Assembly: GCF_025567365.1 (NCBI RefSeq)
Contig: NZ_JAOQJG010000001.1
Span: forward strand, 62,001-126,000
From: Anaerostipes amylophilus
GTDB taxonomy: Bacteria > Bacillota > Clostridia > Lachnospirales > Lachnospiraceae
Direction: 5' to 3'
Length of the DNA: 64,000 nucleotides
A program made the translations under genes and the position numbers. Numbering within the stretch: position 1 is the first letter of the stretch; every line of letters starts with the position of its first letter. Below the pieces are notes generated by a model that ran no database searches, was not told where the DNA came from, and saw only the letters and a list, made by a program, of their open reading frames with translations. This document shows positions 26,275-34,039 of this stretch, piece by piece.

Positions 26275-26326
26275 TTTTTAAACTTAAGAGGGTTTCTATG
26301 AATGTATGTTTCCAATCTTCTTTCAT

Positions 26327-27730
26327 TTAACCTTGGAATACTTTATGTGGATTCAGGATATTCTTTGGATCAAATGCTTTCTTGATTCCGCTCATCAATT
26401 CAATGGTTTCAGGATCAAGAGATTCTCTTAAATATGGTTTCTTTGCAAATCCGATTCCATGTTCTCCGGATACTTTTCCACCTAACTGTGCAGCCTTTTC
26501 GTAGATTTTTTCCATTGCTGCTGCCATTCGTTTTTCAAATTCTTCCTGGCTTAAATCATCTTTTAAGATATAAGAATGCAGGTTTCCATCTCCAGCATGT
26601 CCGAAGCTCTTGATTCGAATATCTACTTCATTATGTAGATTATGCAGATATTCTACCATTTCGTTAACTTTATTTCTTGGTACAACCATATCTACCTCAT
26701 CCATATCGGTTGTAGATCCTTTGATTGCTTCAAGGAAGGCTCCTCTGGCTTTCCAGATGGATTCTTCTCTTTCTTCTGTGTCTGAGATCAATACATCGAT
26801 CGCTCCTGCTTCTAAGCATAATTTTGCAACTTTGTCATAGTCTGCTTCGATCTCTTCTGTTGAATTGCCATCAAACTTGAGCAGAAGATACGCATCGGAT
26901 TGAGAATCTGGGAATTTTTTACCTAGGTATTCTTCTGCATCAATGATGACCTCCCTCTGCATAAACTCAATAGCGGTCGGGATTGCTTTGGACTTAATAA
27001 TGAGAGGTACTGTGTCAATTGCTTCTTTTAAGGTTTTAAATGGTATCAGTAAGCTTATTGCCTTTTTAGGCAGAGGGAGTAACTTTAATGTGGCTTTTGT
27101 GATAAAGCCTAAGGTTCCTTCGGAACCGATCATCAGGTCTTTTAAGGAATATCCGGAACTGTTTTTTACAACCTTTCCACCAAATTCCACTATTTTTCCA
27201 TTTGGAAGGACAACTTCAAGACCTCTAACATAATCTCTTGTCACGCCATATTTTACGGCACGCATACCACCGGCATTCGTGCTGATATTTCCACCGATTG
27301 TTGCAGATTTCTCTCCTGGATCTGGTGGGTAGAAGAAATCGTGATCTTCAACGTAAGCTGCAAGTTCCATCAATAAAACTCCAGGTTCTACGGTGATCGT
27401 TAAGTTTTCTTCGTCAAGTTCTAATATATGATTCATAAGGCTTGAATCGATCATGATCCCGTGTTCAATTGCTACGGATGATCCTACCAGACCGGTTCCA
27501 GCTCCTCGTGGTGTGACCGGAATATTATTTTCATATGCATATTTCATGATCTCTGAAATTTCTTCTGCGGATGTCGCTTTTACTACTACATCTGGATAGC
27601 TGCTTGCTCCACCTAATTCATCATGACTGTATTCTTCATTAATATTTTTCGCATATAAAATTCTTTCTTCATCTTTTACAATATTTTTGATAGCTTCTAA
27701 ATCTGTTTGATCAAATTTCTTATAACTCAT
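26327..27730 (-). CDS. glcD: FAD-linked lactate dehydrogenase (GlcD family), EtfAB-coupled
   Basis: The catalytic subunit of an electron-confurcating lactate dehydrogenase: it oxidises lactate (or a related 2-hydroxyacid) to pyruvate on FAD. The 467-residue protein has a PCMH FAD-binding domain with VTPRGAGTGLVGSSV (about 75-90), PGEKSATIGGNISTNAGG and GSEGTLGFI, and a C-terminal oxidase domain with SFGHAGDGNLHSY and VSGEHGIGFAKKPYL. It is the third gene after etfB and the ferredoxin-type etfA, the same set as LctBCD of Acetobacterium woodii, which drives endergonic NAD reduction with lactate using reduced ferredoxin. Stereospecificity cannot be read from sequence. Confidence 0.9.
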   Translation of the reverse strand: MSYKKFDQTDLEAIKNIVKDEERILYAKNINEEYSHDELGGASSYPDVVVKATSAEEISEIMKYAYENNIPVTPRGAGTGLVGSSVAIEHGIMIDSSLMNHILELDEENLTITVEPGVLLMELAAYVEDHDFFYPPDPGEKSATIGGNISTNAGGMRAVKYGVTRDYVRGLEVVLPNGKIVEFGGKVVKNSSGYSLKDLMIGSEGTLGFITKATLKLLPLPKKAISLLIPFKTLKEAIDTVPLIIKSKAIPTAIEFMQREVIIDAEEYLGKKFPDSQSDAYLLLKFDGNSTEEIEADYDKVAKLCLEAGAIDVLISDTEEREESIWKARGAFLEAIKGSTTDMDEVDMVVPRNKVNEMVEYLHNLHNEVDIRIKSFGHAGDGNLHSYILKDDLSQEEFEKRMAAAMEKIYEKAAQLGGKVSGEHGIGFAKKPYLRESLDPETIELMSGIKKAFDPKNILNPHKVFQG

Positions 27731-27735
27731 ATCTC

Positions 27736-28935
27736 TTACGCCCCTTTCGCAGCTTTAATCTTCTCGATCAGTTTTGGTACGATATCGTAGACATCTCCTA
27801 CCAGACAATAGTGTGCTGTCTTAAAGATTGGTGCTTTTTCATCGGTATTAATGGATACGATGCAATCAGAATGATCCATTCCAGCGACAAACTGGATGGC
27901 TCCTGATACACCACAGGTAATGATGAGTTTCGGGCGTACGGTTCTTCCACTTAATCCTACCTGACATTTTGCTTCCACCCATCCTGCTTCTGCAAGTGGT
28001 CTTGTGCAGGCTACCTGTCCGTCTAATAATTCTGCTAATTCTTTGATCATTGCAAGGTCTTCTTCTTTCTTGATTCCTCTTCCTGCAACGACTAAGACAT
28101 CGGCAGATTCAATAAATTTCTCTGGTTCTTTCTTAACAATATCTAAAACATCTACGTGTGCTTTGATCTTTTCTTTATCGATTGCACATGGGATGATCTC
28201 TCCTTGAGTTTCCTCAGTTCTCTCTGGTGCATTCATGACTTTATATCTTACCGTTGCCATCTGTGGACGATTATTTGGTGTTAAGATATGTGCCATAATG
28301 TTTCCGCCAAATGCTGGTCGGATCTGGGAAAGGTCTGTGTTCTCATCCATCTCAAGGATCGTACAGTCTGCTGTCAGTCCTGTTTTCATTCTTGCTGCAA
28401 CTCTTGGTGCTAACTGTCTTCCAACAGTTGTTGCTCCAGTAAGGATTGCGCATGGCTGATGTTTCTTGATGAAATCTTCAAATACGGATGTATAGGATTC
28501 GATCTTAAATCTTGCCAATTCTGGAAAATCGTAAACAAATACTTTATCAACTCCGTAATGTAATAATTCTTCTGCTTTGTCTTCGATGTTATTTCCCATA
28601 AATAAAGCATATACTGGGTGATTGATCTTACTTGCCAGTTCTCTTGCTTTACCGATCAATTCGTATGTGACTGGATGAATCTCTCCATCAACATGATCGA
28701 CATAAACAGCAATTCCGTTCCACTGACTCTTATCAATCTCTTCTTTCTTCTCATCTTCTACATATTCTACTGCTCCAGCTGGTCCTTTCTTTACACAAAG
28801 TCTGCACATCTTACATGCAGCATTGATGGAAAGTTTTCCGTCTTTTTCTTCCATTGCTCCAAATGGACAAATATCAACCAGAACCTGTGGATCTTCTACT
28901 TTTTCCTGATGTATTACTAATTTTGGCATTCTCAT
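27736..28935 (-). CDS. etfA: Electron transfer flavoprotein alpha subunit with N-terminal [4Fe-4S] domain
   Basis: EtfA of the lactate dehydrogenase complex, 399 residues. The first about 65 residues form a ferredoxin-like extension: Cys23 in ICPFGAM and Cys41, Cys44, Cys47 in ACKMCRLC give four ligands for one cluster, as in the A. woodii enzyme. The EtfA body follows (VYVDHVDGEIHPVTYELIGKA near 75) and ends with the FAD-binding segment VGLSGRTVRPKLIITCGVSGAIQFVAG and SINTDEKAPIF. The extra cluster probably passes electrons between ferredoxin and the bifurcating FAD. Five bases separate it from glcD and nine from etfB. Confidence 0.92.
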   Translation of the reverse strand: MRMPKLVIHQEKVEDPQVLVDICPFGAMEEKDGKLSINAACKMCRLCVKKGPAGAVEYVEDEKKEEIDKSQWNGIAVYVDHVDGEIHPVTYELIGKARELASKINHPVYALFMGNNIEDKAEELLHYGVDKVFVYDFPELARFKIESYTSVFEDFIKKHQPCAILTGATTVGRQLAPRVAARMKTGLTADCTILEMDENTDLSQIRPAFGGNIMAHILTPNNRPQMATVRYKVMNAPERTEETQGEIIPCAIDKEKIKAHVDVLDIVKKEPEKFIESADVLVVAGRGIKKEEDLAMIKELAELLDGQVACTRPLAEAGWVEAKCQVGLSGRTVRPKLIITCGVSGAIQFVAGMDHSDCIVSINTDEKAPIFKTAHYCLVGDVYDIVPKLIEKIKAAKGA

Positions 28936-28944
28936 TTCCCCCTT

Positions 28945-29733
28945 TTAGATAAATTTCATATCTGTGATCATATGGAATAATTTGTCTGCGACTTCACTTC
29001 CGTCTCCGTCCCATACTTCATGATGGTCATTCGCTGTTGGAGGGAAAATTCGTTTTACCTGTGTTGGTGATCCATTTAATCCATAATGTGTTTCATCTTT
29101 ATCTTCCATGTCATCTAAGGAATATACTTCAATCTCACGGTCTGCGGTATCCATCTTCTTTACATAGGATGGTAATCGTGGCTGGAAGATGTCTTTATCT
29201 ACGGATAACAGACATGGATACTGAACTTTGGCGATCTCTAGTTCTTCCGGCAGATCCATCTCGATCGTGATCGCATCGGATTCTACCTTTGATATCTTCT
29301 TTACATTTGATACACTTGGGATATTTAACCATTCGGATACTTCGGAACCAACCTGTGCTGTATCTCCGTCAGTTGTCTGTTTTCCACAAAGGATCAGATC
29401 AAAATCTCCCATCTTCTTGATTCCTTGTGCAATCGTATAACTTGTGGCGAGTACATCTGCTCCACCGAATCGGCGATCAGATAACAATGCCCCACGGTCT
29501 ACTCCCATTGCAAATGCCTCTCTTATAACTGCCATTGCCTGTGGAGGTCCCATACTGATCACGCTGATCGTTCCTCCTACTTCTTCTCTGATCTTAAGTG
29601 CTGTCTCTAACGCATACAGATCATATGGATTCATCTTTGAATCGGCCCCGTTTCTTAACAGTACGCCGGTTACCGGATCAACTTCTACCTTATTAGATGC
29701 CGGTACCTGTTTGATACATACTAAAATATCCAT
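28945..29733 (-). CDS. etfB: Electron transfer flavoprotein beta subunit (lactate dehydrogenase associated)
   Basis: EtfB of 262 residues, which carries the bifurcating FAD and the NAD site in this class of complexes. MDILVCIKQVPASNKVEVDP is a standard start, GMDRGALLSDRRFGGADVLAT near 92-112 is the region that contacts flavin and NAD, and GKQTTDGDTAQVGSEVSEWL near 125 is the canonical EtfB motif. It is the first gene of the operon, preceded by an AGGAGG site and a promoter with two palindromic operators. The order etfB-etfA-glcD matches known confurcating lactate dehydrogenases. Confidence 0.92.
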   Translation of the reverse strand: MDILVCIKQVPASNKVEVDPVTGVLLRNGADSKMNPYDLYALETALKIREEVGGTISVISMGPPQAMAVIREAFAMGVDRGALLSDRRFGGADVLATSYTIAQGIKKMGDFDLILCGKQTTDGDTAQVGSEVSEWLNIPSVSNVKKISKVESDAITIEMDLPEELEIAKVQYPCLLSVDKDIFQPRLPSYVKKMDTADREIEVYSLDDMEDKDETHYGLNGSPTQVKRIFPPTANDHHEVWDGDGSEVADKLFHMITDMKFI

Positions 29734-29791
29734 GACTATTCCTCCTCATTCCTAAGACTTTTATATCCTTTATCTTAAGCTGTCCGCTCTT

Positions 29792-29808
29792 AATTGGTAC
29801 TACCAATT
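29792..29808. promoter_or_regulatory. GntR/LldR-type operator, downstream copy
   Basis: A 17-bp palindrome with the TTGGTnnnACCAA core typical of FadR/LldR-group GntR repressors. It lies in the transcribed leader of etfB, 78 bases centre-to-centre from the second copy at 29871-29885. Confidence 0.8.
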
Positions 29809-29855
29809 TTCTTTTAAAAAAATTTGGATGTTTGATGCATCCATTTTATTTTCTC

Positions 29856-29884
29856 ATTATACTTTGTCTTATTGGTACTACCAA
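29856..29884 (-). promoter_or_regulatory. Promoter of the lactate dehydrogenase operon with operator on the -35 box
   Basis: Minus strand TTGGTA (29879-29884) and TATAAT (29856-29861) with a 17-base spacer. The upstream palindrome (29871-29885, TTGGTnnnACCAA core) covers the -35 box, so repressor binding would exclude RNA polymerase. Confidence 0.75.
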
Positions 29885-29885
29885 T
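29871..29885. promoter_or_regulatory. GntR/LldR-type operator, -35 copy
   Basis: Same TTGGTACTACCAA core as 29792-29808. It overlaps the -35 box of the etfB-etfA-glcD promoter. The adjacent GntR regulator is the obvious candidate to bind it. Confidence 0.8.
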
Positions 29886-29971
29886 TTATGTTTTTATTAT
29901 ATATATCTTGTCTGATTTTGTAAAGTACTATTTTTTATTTTTTGTTTTTTTGTTAATTCTGCATAAAAAAG

Positions 29972-29990
29972 AAGAGCCTTATTGGCTCTT
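29972..29990 (-). terminator. Terminator overlapping the GntR regulator stop codon
   Basis: A 7-bp stem (29972-29978 with 29984-29990) whose 5-base loop holds part of the stop codon, followed on the minus strand by a run of six T. It isolates the regulator transcript from the etfB promoter. Confidence 0.7.
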
Positions 29991-30683
29991 TCTTTCGAGT
30001 TCTTTGTGAATAATTTTATCAATCATTTCAAAATGTTCCATCAATGCTTTCTGTCCATTGACCACATCTCTCTTTAATAAACACTCAACAATCTGCTTAT
30101 GTGCTTCTTGTAGCATTCCTTTTCGTTTCTCTGTTCTTAAGATTTCTCGGCGCATCTCAGAAATGAAGATGTCGATCACGTCAGATAATGCATCTAAGAT
30201 ATTCATGATCAGGACATTGCCTGAAGCCTTCGCAATCGCGTAATGAATCTTCTTATCGTACATTGCTTTCTCTTCATCATCTGTACTTTGATCCAACGCA
30301 TTGACATATTCTTGTAATTCTATGATATCTTTTGACTCTGCATGCTTTACCGCCAGTGCATATGCCCGCATTTCAAGTCCTATACGAATCTGGTTGATCT
30401 GATCATAATCTAGCTGATCAAGCATAAACATCATAGAGAGGGCATCTACCATATATCCTTTAAAATTTCCTGATATATAATTGCCTGCTCCCTGCCTGCT
30501 TGAAACAACTCCCATGACGGTTAAGATCTTTAGTGCTTCACGGACGGAATTTCTGCTGACTCCAAGCTTCTCTGAAATTTCTCTCTCTGGTGGAAGACTT
30601 TGTCCAAGGACGAGTTCCTGATCCATGATCTGTTCTTTGATACTGTCTATGACGATCTCATAGGCTTTCTTCGTTTTTTCCAT
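29979..30683 (-). CDS. GntR family (FadR/LldR group) transcriptional regulator
   Basis: A 234-residue regulator with an N-terminal winged helix (LPPEREISEKLGVSRNSVREALKILTVMGVVSSRQGAGNYI, about residues 26-68, containing the recognition helix SRNSVREAL) and a C-terminal FCD ligand domain with the expected acidic and histidine residues (AVKHAESKDI, HYAIAKASGN, AHKQIVECLLKRD). It lies immediately upstream of the lactate dehydrogenase operon, whose promoter has two TTGGTnnnACCAA operators, the motif of this subfamily. A lactate-responsive repressor is therefore likely. No copy of the motif is seen in front of its own gene. Confidence 0.88.
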   Translation of the reverse strand: MEKTKKAYEIVIDSIKEQIMDQELVLGQSLPPEREISEKLGVSRNSVREALKILTVMGVVSSRQGAGNYISGNFKGYMVDALSMMFMLDQLDYDQINQIRIGLEMRAYALAVKHAESKDIIELQEYVNALDQSTDDEEKAMYDKKIHYAIAKASGNVLIMNILDALSDVIDIFISEMRREILRTEKRKGMLQEAHKQIVECLLKRDVVNGQKALMEHFEMIDKIIHKELERKSQ

Positions 30684-30771
30684 ATTTTAAATATCCATTC
30701 TGTCTGTTGCTTTTCTTTTAAATCCTATAATTGTTAATAGTATAACAGATTCATTTTTTTTTGAAAAGCCC

Positions 30772-30800
30772 TTGCAATATTATCAAAATAGTAGTAGTAT
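30772..30800 (+). promoter_or_regulatory. Promoter for hemolysin III gene
   Basis: TTGCAA (30772-30777) and TAGTAT (30795-30800) with 17-base spacing, about 75 bases before the start codon. Confidence 0.5.
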
Positions 30801-30873
30801 GTAAGAAAGTTAGATGTGGTTTTTAATACTATGTTATAGATTTTATCATACTAGAATGACTGGAGGTTTTACC

Positions 30874-31518
30874 ATGACACATAAATTAAAAGATCCCGGA
30901 AGTGCTATTACACATTTGATCGGAATGATCCTTGCAGCGATCGTTTCCATCCCTTTGATCATCAAGAGTTTTTTAAGCGGGGACTATGTACGCATTATTT
31001 CTCTGATCATCTTTACTTTAAGCATGATCGGACTTTATGGGGCGAGTACTGCTTACCACTCTTTTAATATCTCACCTCGGATCAACAAAAAGTTGAAGAA
31101 ACTCGACCATGCAATGATCTTTGTTCTGATCGCCGGTTCTTATACTCCGATCTGTACGATCGTTCTTGGCGGTAAGATTGGTTATGGATTATTGTCTGTC
31201 ATCTGGGCTATTGCAATCCTTGGTATCGTATTTAAGATGTTCTGGGTTACTTGTCCAAAGTGGGTGTCTTCTGTAATGTATATTGCCATGGGATGGCTTT
31301 GTATCGTTGCGATAGCTCCGATCATTCATTCGCTTTCCCACACATCCTTTGGATGGCTGCTTGCTGGTGGAATCATTTATACTGTTGGCGGTGTAATCTA
31401 TGCACTTAAGATTCCTTGGTTTGAAAACCATTGGAAGAATTTTGGACTACATGAGATCTTTCATCTGTTCGTGATGGGTGGAAGCTTATGCCATATGATC
31501 TTGATGTTTCAGATTTAA
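30874..31518 (+). CDS. Hemolysin III / PAQR family membrane protein
   Basis: A 214-residue seven-helix protein of the HlyIII (PAQR-related) family; the members are integral membrane hydrolase-like proteins and their bacterial role is unsettled. DPGSAITHLIGMILA, STAYHSFNISPRINKKLKKLDHAMIFVLIAGSYTPI and NFGLHEIFHLFVMGGSLCHMI contain the conserved His/Asp/Ser zinc-site residues. The start is the ATG at 30874 with GGAGG seven bases upstream; the in-frame ATG at 30814 has no ribosome site and sits at the promoter. The 3' end overlaps the convergent GIY-YIG gene by 33 bases. Confidence 0.9.
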   Translation: MTHKLKDPGSAITHLIGMILAAIVSIPLIIKSFLSGDYVRIISLIIFTLSMIGLYGASTAYHSFNISPRINKKLKKLDHAMIFVLIAGSYTPICTIVLGGKIGYGLLSVIWAIAILGIVFKMFWVTCPKWVSSVMYIAMGWLCIVAIAPIIHSLSHTSFGWLLAGGIIYTVGGVIYALKIPWFENHWKNFGLHEIFHLFVMGGSLCHMILMFQI

Positions 31519-31776
31519 TTTTTGCTCCTGCTGGTAGGTTTCTATCAACAGGAGCTTTTCTTTTCTCGTAAGACGTTTGATCTTAGCTTCCCTGCTCATA
31601 GCCTCTTGCTTTGTTTCGAATTCTTCGAGGTAGACTAATTCTACCGGGCCTCTGCCTCTGGTGTATTTTGCTCCTTTTCCTTCATTGTGCATCTTTAGAC
31701 GATGTGTGATATCATTTGTCCATCCTGTGTACAAGCTGTTATCGTTACATTTTAATATGTATGTTACATTTTTCAT
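31486..31776 (-). CDS. GIY-YIG nuclease family protein
   Basis: A 96-residue single-domain protein (UPF0213/YhbQ type). YILKCNDNSLYTGWTND carries the GIY-YIG-like pair (here Y-I-L and Y-T-G), followed by the conserved R (RLKMHNEGKGAKYTRGR) and the EAMSREAKIKRLTRKEK segment with the metal-binding Glu. Such small proteins are suspected DNA nucleases without clear role. Its 3' 33 bases overlap the convergent hemolysin III gene, and a terminator for that gene is embedded in its coding sequence at 31524-31555. Confidence 0.9.
   Translation of the reverse strand: MKNVTYILKCNDNSLYTGWTNDITHRLKMHNEGKGAKYTRGRGPVELVYLEEFETKQEAMSREAKIKRLTRKEKLLLIETYQQEQKLNLKHQDHMA
31524..31555 (+). terminator. Terminator of hemolysin III gene inside the GIY-YIG coding sequence
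   Basis: A 14-bp stem (31524-31537 with 31542-31555; one mismatch, one G-T pair), 4-base loop, followed on the plus strand by a T-rich tract. It begins six bases after the hemolysin III stop. Confidence 0.75.
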
Positions 31777-31923
31777 CTATATCTTCCTCTTTGTTTCTGT
31801 CTTTTTCTTTGAAGAAAGGCTGCCAGATCAACTCTGACCGCCTCTCTTCTACATCAGCCAGATATATCTTGGCTGTTATTTCCTTACTATATATTATAGT
31901 GTTTTTTTATTTTTGTCACAATT

Positions 31924-32625
31924 TTATTCCAGATATTTTAAAGGATCTACACTCTTTTTATTTTTTTCCATCTGAAAATAGAGATTGGTTCCTTCTAATG
32001 AATAATAGCTTGTCGGCTCTGCTACTTTTGCGATCACGTCTCCTGCATTTACTAAGGTTCCTTCTTTTACTTTTATGTCTTTTAACTGCCCATATAACAC
32101 GGTGTAATCATTTCCAAGATCCATCAATACCGTTTGTCCATATTCTGCTGATTTTCTGATTTCTCTTACTTTTGACTGCTTGACTGCTTTTACTTCGGTT
32201 CCTTCTTTCGCTTCGATCAAAATTCCTTTATTGATCCTGTACTGATCGAGTGATTCAAAATAAATTGTTGAATTTACGCTGTATGGAAGGATGATATTTC
32301 CTTTGACCGGCCAGGTTAGTTTTGATGTACCATTATACGTCACACTTTTATTCATAGTACGTTTCGCTTGTGCATTTGCTGTCTTTGTTTTTTCTTTTGC
32401 TTGCGCTGTTGTCGTCTTTGTTGTTTGTGTGGTCTTGTTTGTAGCACTGTTATTTGCTCCAATGGATCGTTCTTCTAATTTTATTTCCTGCTTCGCCTGA
32501 TTTCTTTTCTGTCTGAATGTTGCACTGTAATATGCCATAATTCCAAGAAATAATGTAAATACCACGATCATGATCCCATAATATTTTCTCAGCTGAAATG
32601 GGGTTTCTTTGTTGTTTTTTCTCAT
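31924..32625 (-). CDS. spoIIQ: SpoIIQ-like M23/LytM-domain protein, degenerate
   Basis: SpoIIQ is the forespore membrane protein that joins SpoIIIAH across the engulfing septum. The 233-residue protein has a basic N-terminus, a single transmembrane helix (about 15-35), a low-complexity Lys/Thr/Gln/Ala linker (about 50-85) and a LytM fold (about 95-230). The zinc ligands of active LytM peptidases are absent: the HxxxD position reads NKGILIE and the HxH reads LYFQM, so it is probably non-catalytic, like the B. subtilis protein. The start at 32625 has GAGGTGA just upstream; the in-frame ATG at 32673 overlaps spoIID. The spoIID-spoIIQ order is the usual one. Confidence 0.85.
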   Translation of the reverse strand: MRKNNKETPFQLRKYYGIMIVVFTLFLGIMAYYSATFRQKRNQAKQEIKLEERSIGANNSATNKTTQTTKTTTAQAKEKTKTANAQAKRTMNKSVTYNGTSKLTWPVKGNIILPYSVNSTIYFESLDQYRINKGILIEAKEGTEVKAVKQSKVREIRKSAEYGQTVLMDLGNDYTVLYGQLKDIKVKEGTLVNAGDVIAKVAEPTSYYSLEGTNLYFQMEKNKKSVDPLKYLE

Positions 32626-32665
32626 TTTCATCACCTCAAACATAGTTTTACCCATTTCATATTGT

Positions 32666-33595
32666 TTATTCATATAGATTTGTGATCCTTGTCTTTGGAT
32701 AGTAATATTTTAATATTTTTTTATAACTTTTTCCTGTTTTTGCCATCGTTCCTGCTCCATACTGACTCATTCCAAGTCCATTTCCTTTTCCAAGACAGAT
32801 GATCCTTAATTTTCCTTTATACTGTTCAAAATAAAAATTATTTGATGCTAAATGAAACCAATCTGCAAAATCTTCCCCTTTGATCATCAGTGAATCAGCA
32901 TAGACTTGTCTTACATATCCATTTTTTGTTGTTCTCCCTATTCTTAAATTTTTTTCTAAGCGATTTATTTTGATATCTTTTTTTGTCTTTGTCTTGATCA
33001 TTCCAGCGATTTTTTCATAGCTCATGACTTTCACGCTCATATAATCTTTTGCTTCAATATCACTTAGGCTTTCTTTTTCCCTGATATATGGAAGATCTTT
33101 TCCAAACCATTCCCTTGAATCAAGGGTCATCCCAACACTTAGTGCATGAAAATATGGTTCTATGAGTTTGTTTTTGTATGTGATAACCTTCCCTCGTGTC
33201 TCACTGACTGATTTTTTTCGTTTCTGATCCATGCTCTGATAGCTGCGATTTCCAAGCTTTTTTCTATATTCACTGTTTTCATAAGTTGTATAGGGAAGTT
33301 TCTGTCTTGCTATCTGCTTTTTATTTTCCATTCTTCTTATGATATCCGTCCGTAATATTACTGCCTGTGCTTTAACTGCTTCATTTTCCTGATCCATGGA
33401 AATCTGTCCCGGCAGTATCTTAAGCAGATATGTTTCAAGATCATCTTTATCATTTCCTGAAATAACCTGATAGCCGCTGTCATAGTTTTCAAACTGAATA
33501 TTTTTATCTTGCTGGCTTAAAAATACTGTGATCACGTATGGAATTGTGATCAATAAAAATATTAAAAAAAGTATATATATCATTTTATACCTCAT
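32666..33595 (-). CDS. spoIID: Stage II sporulation protein D
   Basis: SpoIID is a membrane-bound peptidoglycan lytic transglycosylase needed for engulfment. The 309-residue protein has an N-terminal signal anchor (MIYILFLIFLLITIPYVI) and the SpoIID fold with NEAVKAQAVILRT holding the catalytic Glu, SVGMTLDSREWFG in the middle and GKGNGLGMSQYGAGTMA at the end. In the latter, the usual FGHGVGMSQ histidine is replaced by Asn. An AGGAGG-type site precedes the ATG. It is read into the SpoIIQ gene, starting the sporulation pair. Presence of the pair implies a spore-former. Confidence 0.9.
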   Translation of the reverse strand: MRYKMIYILFLIFLLITIPYVITVFLSQQDKNIQFENYDSGYQVISGNDKDDLETYLLKILPGQISMDQENEAVKAQAVILRTDIIRRMENKKQIARQKLPYTTYENSEYRKKLGNRSYQSMDQKRKKSVSETRGKVITYKNKLIEPYFHALSVGMTLDSREWFGKDLPYIREKESLSDIEAKDYMSVKVMSYEKIAGMIKTKTKKDIKINRLEKNLRIGRTTKNGYVRQVYADSLMIKGEDFADWFHLASNNFYFEQYKGKLRIICLGKGNGLGMSQYGAGTMAKTGKSYKKILKYYYPKTRITNLYE

Positions 33596-33611
33596 TTTCT
33601 CCTCCTCTTTT

Positions 33612-33640
33612 TGTCCGTCTTACTATTTTATGTTACAATA
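33612..33640 (+). promoter_or_regulatory. Promoter of the HPr-like gene
   Basis: TTGTCC (33612-33617) and TACAAT (33635-33640) with a 17-base spacer, 41 bases before the start codon. It overlaps the region just upstream of the divergent spoIID gene. Confidence 0.55.
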
Positions 33641-33681
33641 AGGTTACTTAGAACTATCTGAACAGAAAGAGGATTGATTTT

Positions 33682-33939
33682 ATGAAAATATATGATTTTA
33701 CGATCAAATCACCAAGAGGACTTCATGCACAACCTTGTGCTGCTCTTGCGGCTATTGCACGTAAATCTTCTTCCAAAGTTATCATGGAACACAATGGACA
33801 GATCATTGATGTTGCTGATCCGATCCAGATGATGACATCTTCTGCCAGCCTCGGTGAACACATAATCATAAAAGTTTCCGGGAATGATGAAGAAGATATC
33901 TTGTTAAAACTAAAGGAAATTATTGACTCGCAACTTTGA
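33682..33939 (+). CDS. HPr-like phosphocarrier with Asp at position 46
   Basis: An 85-residue HPr-fold protein. His15, the site phosphorylated by enzyme I, is present in RGLHAQPCA, but the following conserved Arg17 is Gln. At position 46, where Gram-positive HPr has the HPr-kinase target serine, the ungapped alignment gives Asp (DVADPIQMM). That would mimic permanently the CcpA-binding, PTS-impaired state. The gene is alone, with no ptsI nearby, and lies before pncB. It may be a second, Crh-like regulator rather than the general phosphocarrier. Length and fold match; function is inferred. Confidence 0.85.
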   Translation: MKIYDFTIKSPRGLHAQPCAALAAIARKSSSKVIMEHNGQIIDVADPIQMMTSSASLGEHIIIKVSGNDEEDILLKLKEIIDSQL

Positions 33940-34039
33940 GAAGAATATTGTTTGTTATTGTCAAATTATGTTATAATATGTGCTGTATAGGCCTGATCAA
34001 TGCAGGCCTGATATTTTTGTATGTAGAGAAGGAGTATTT

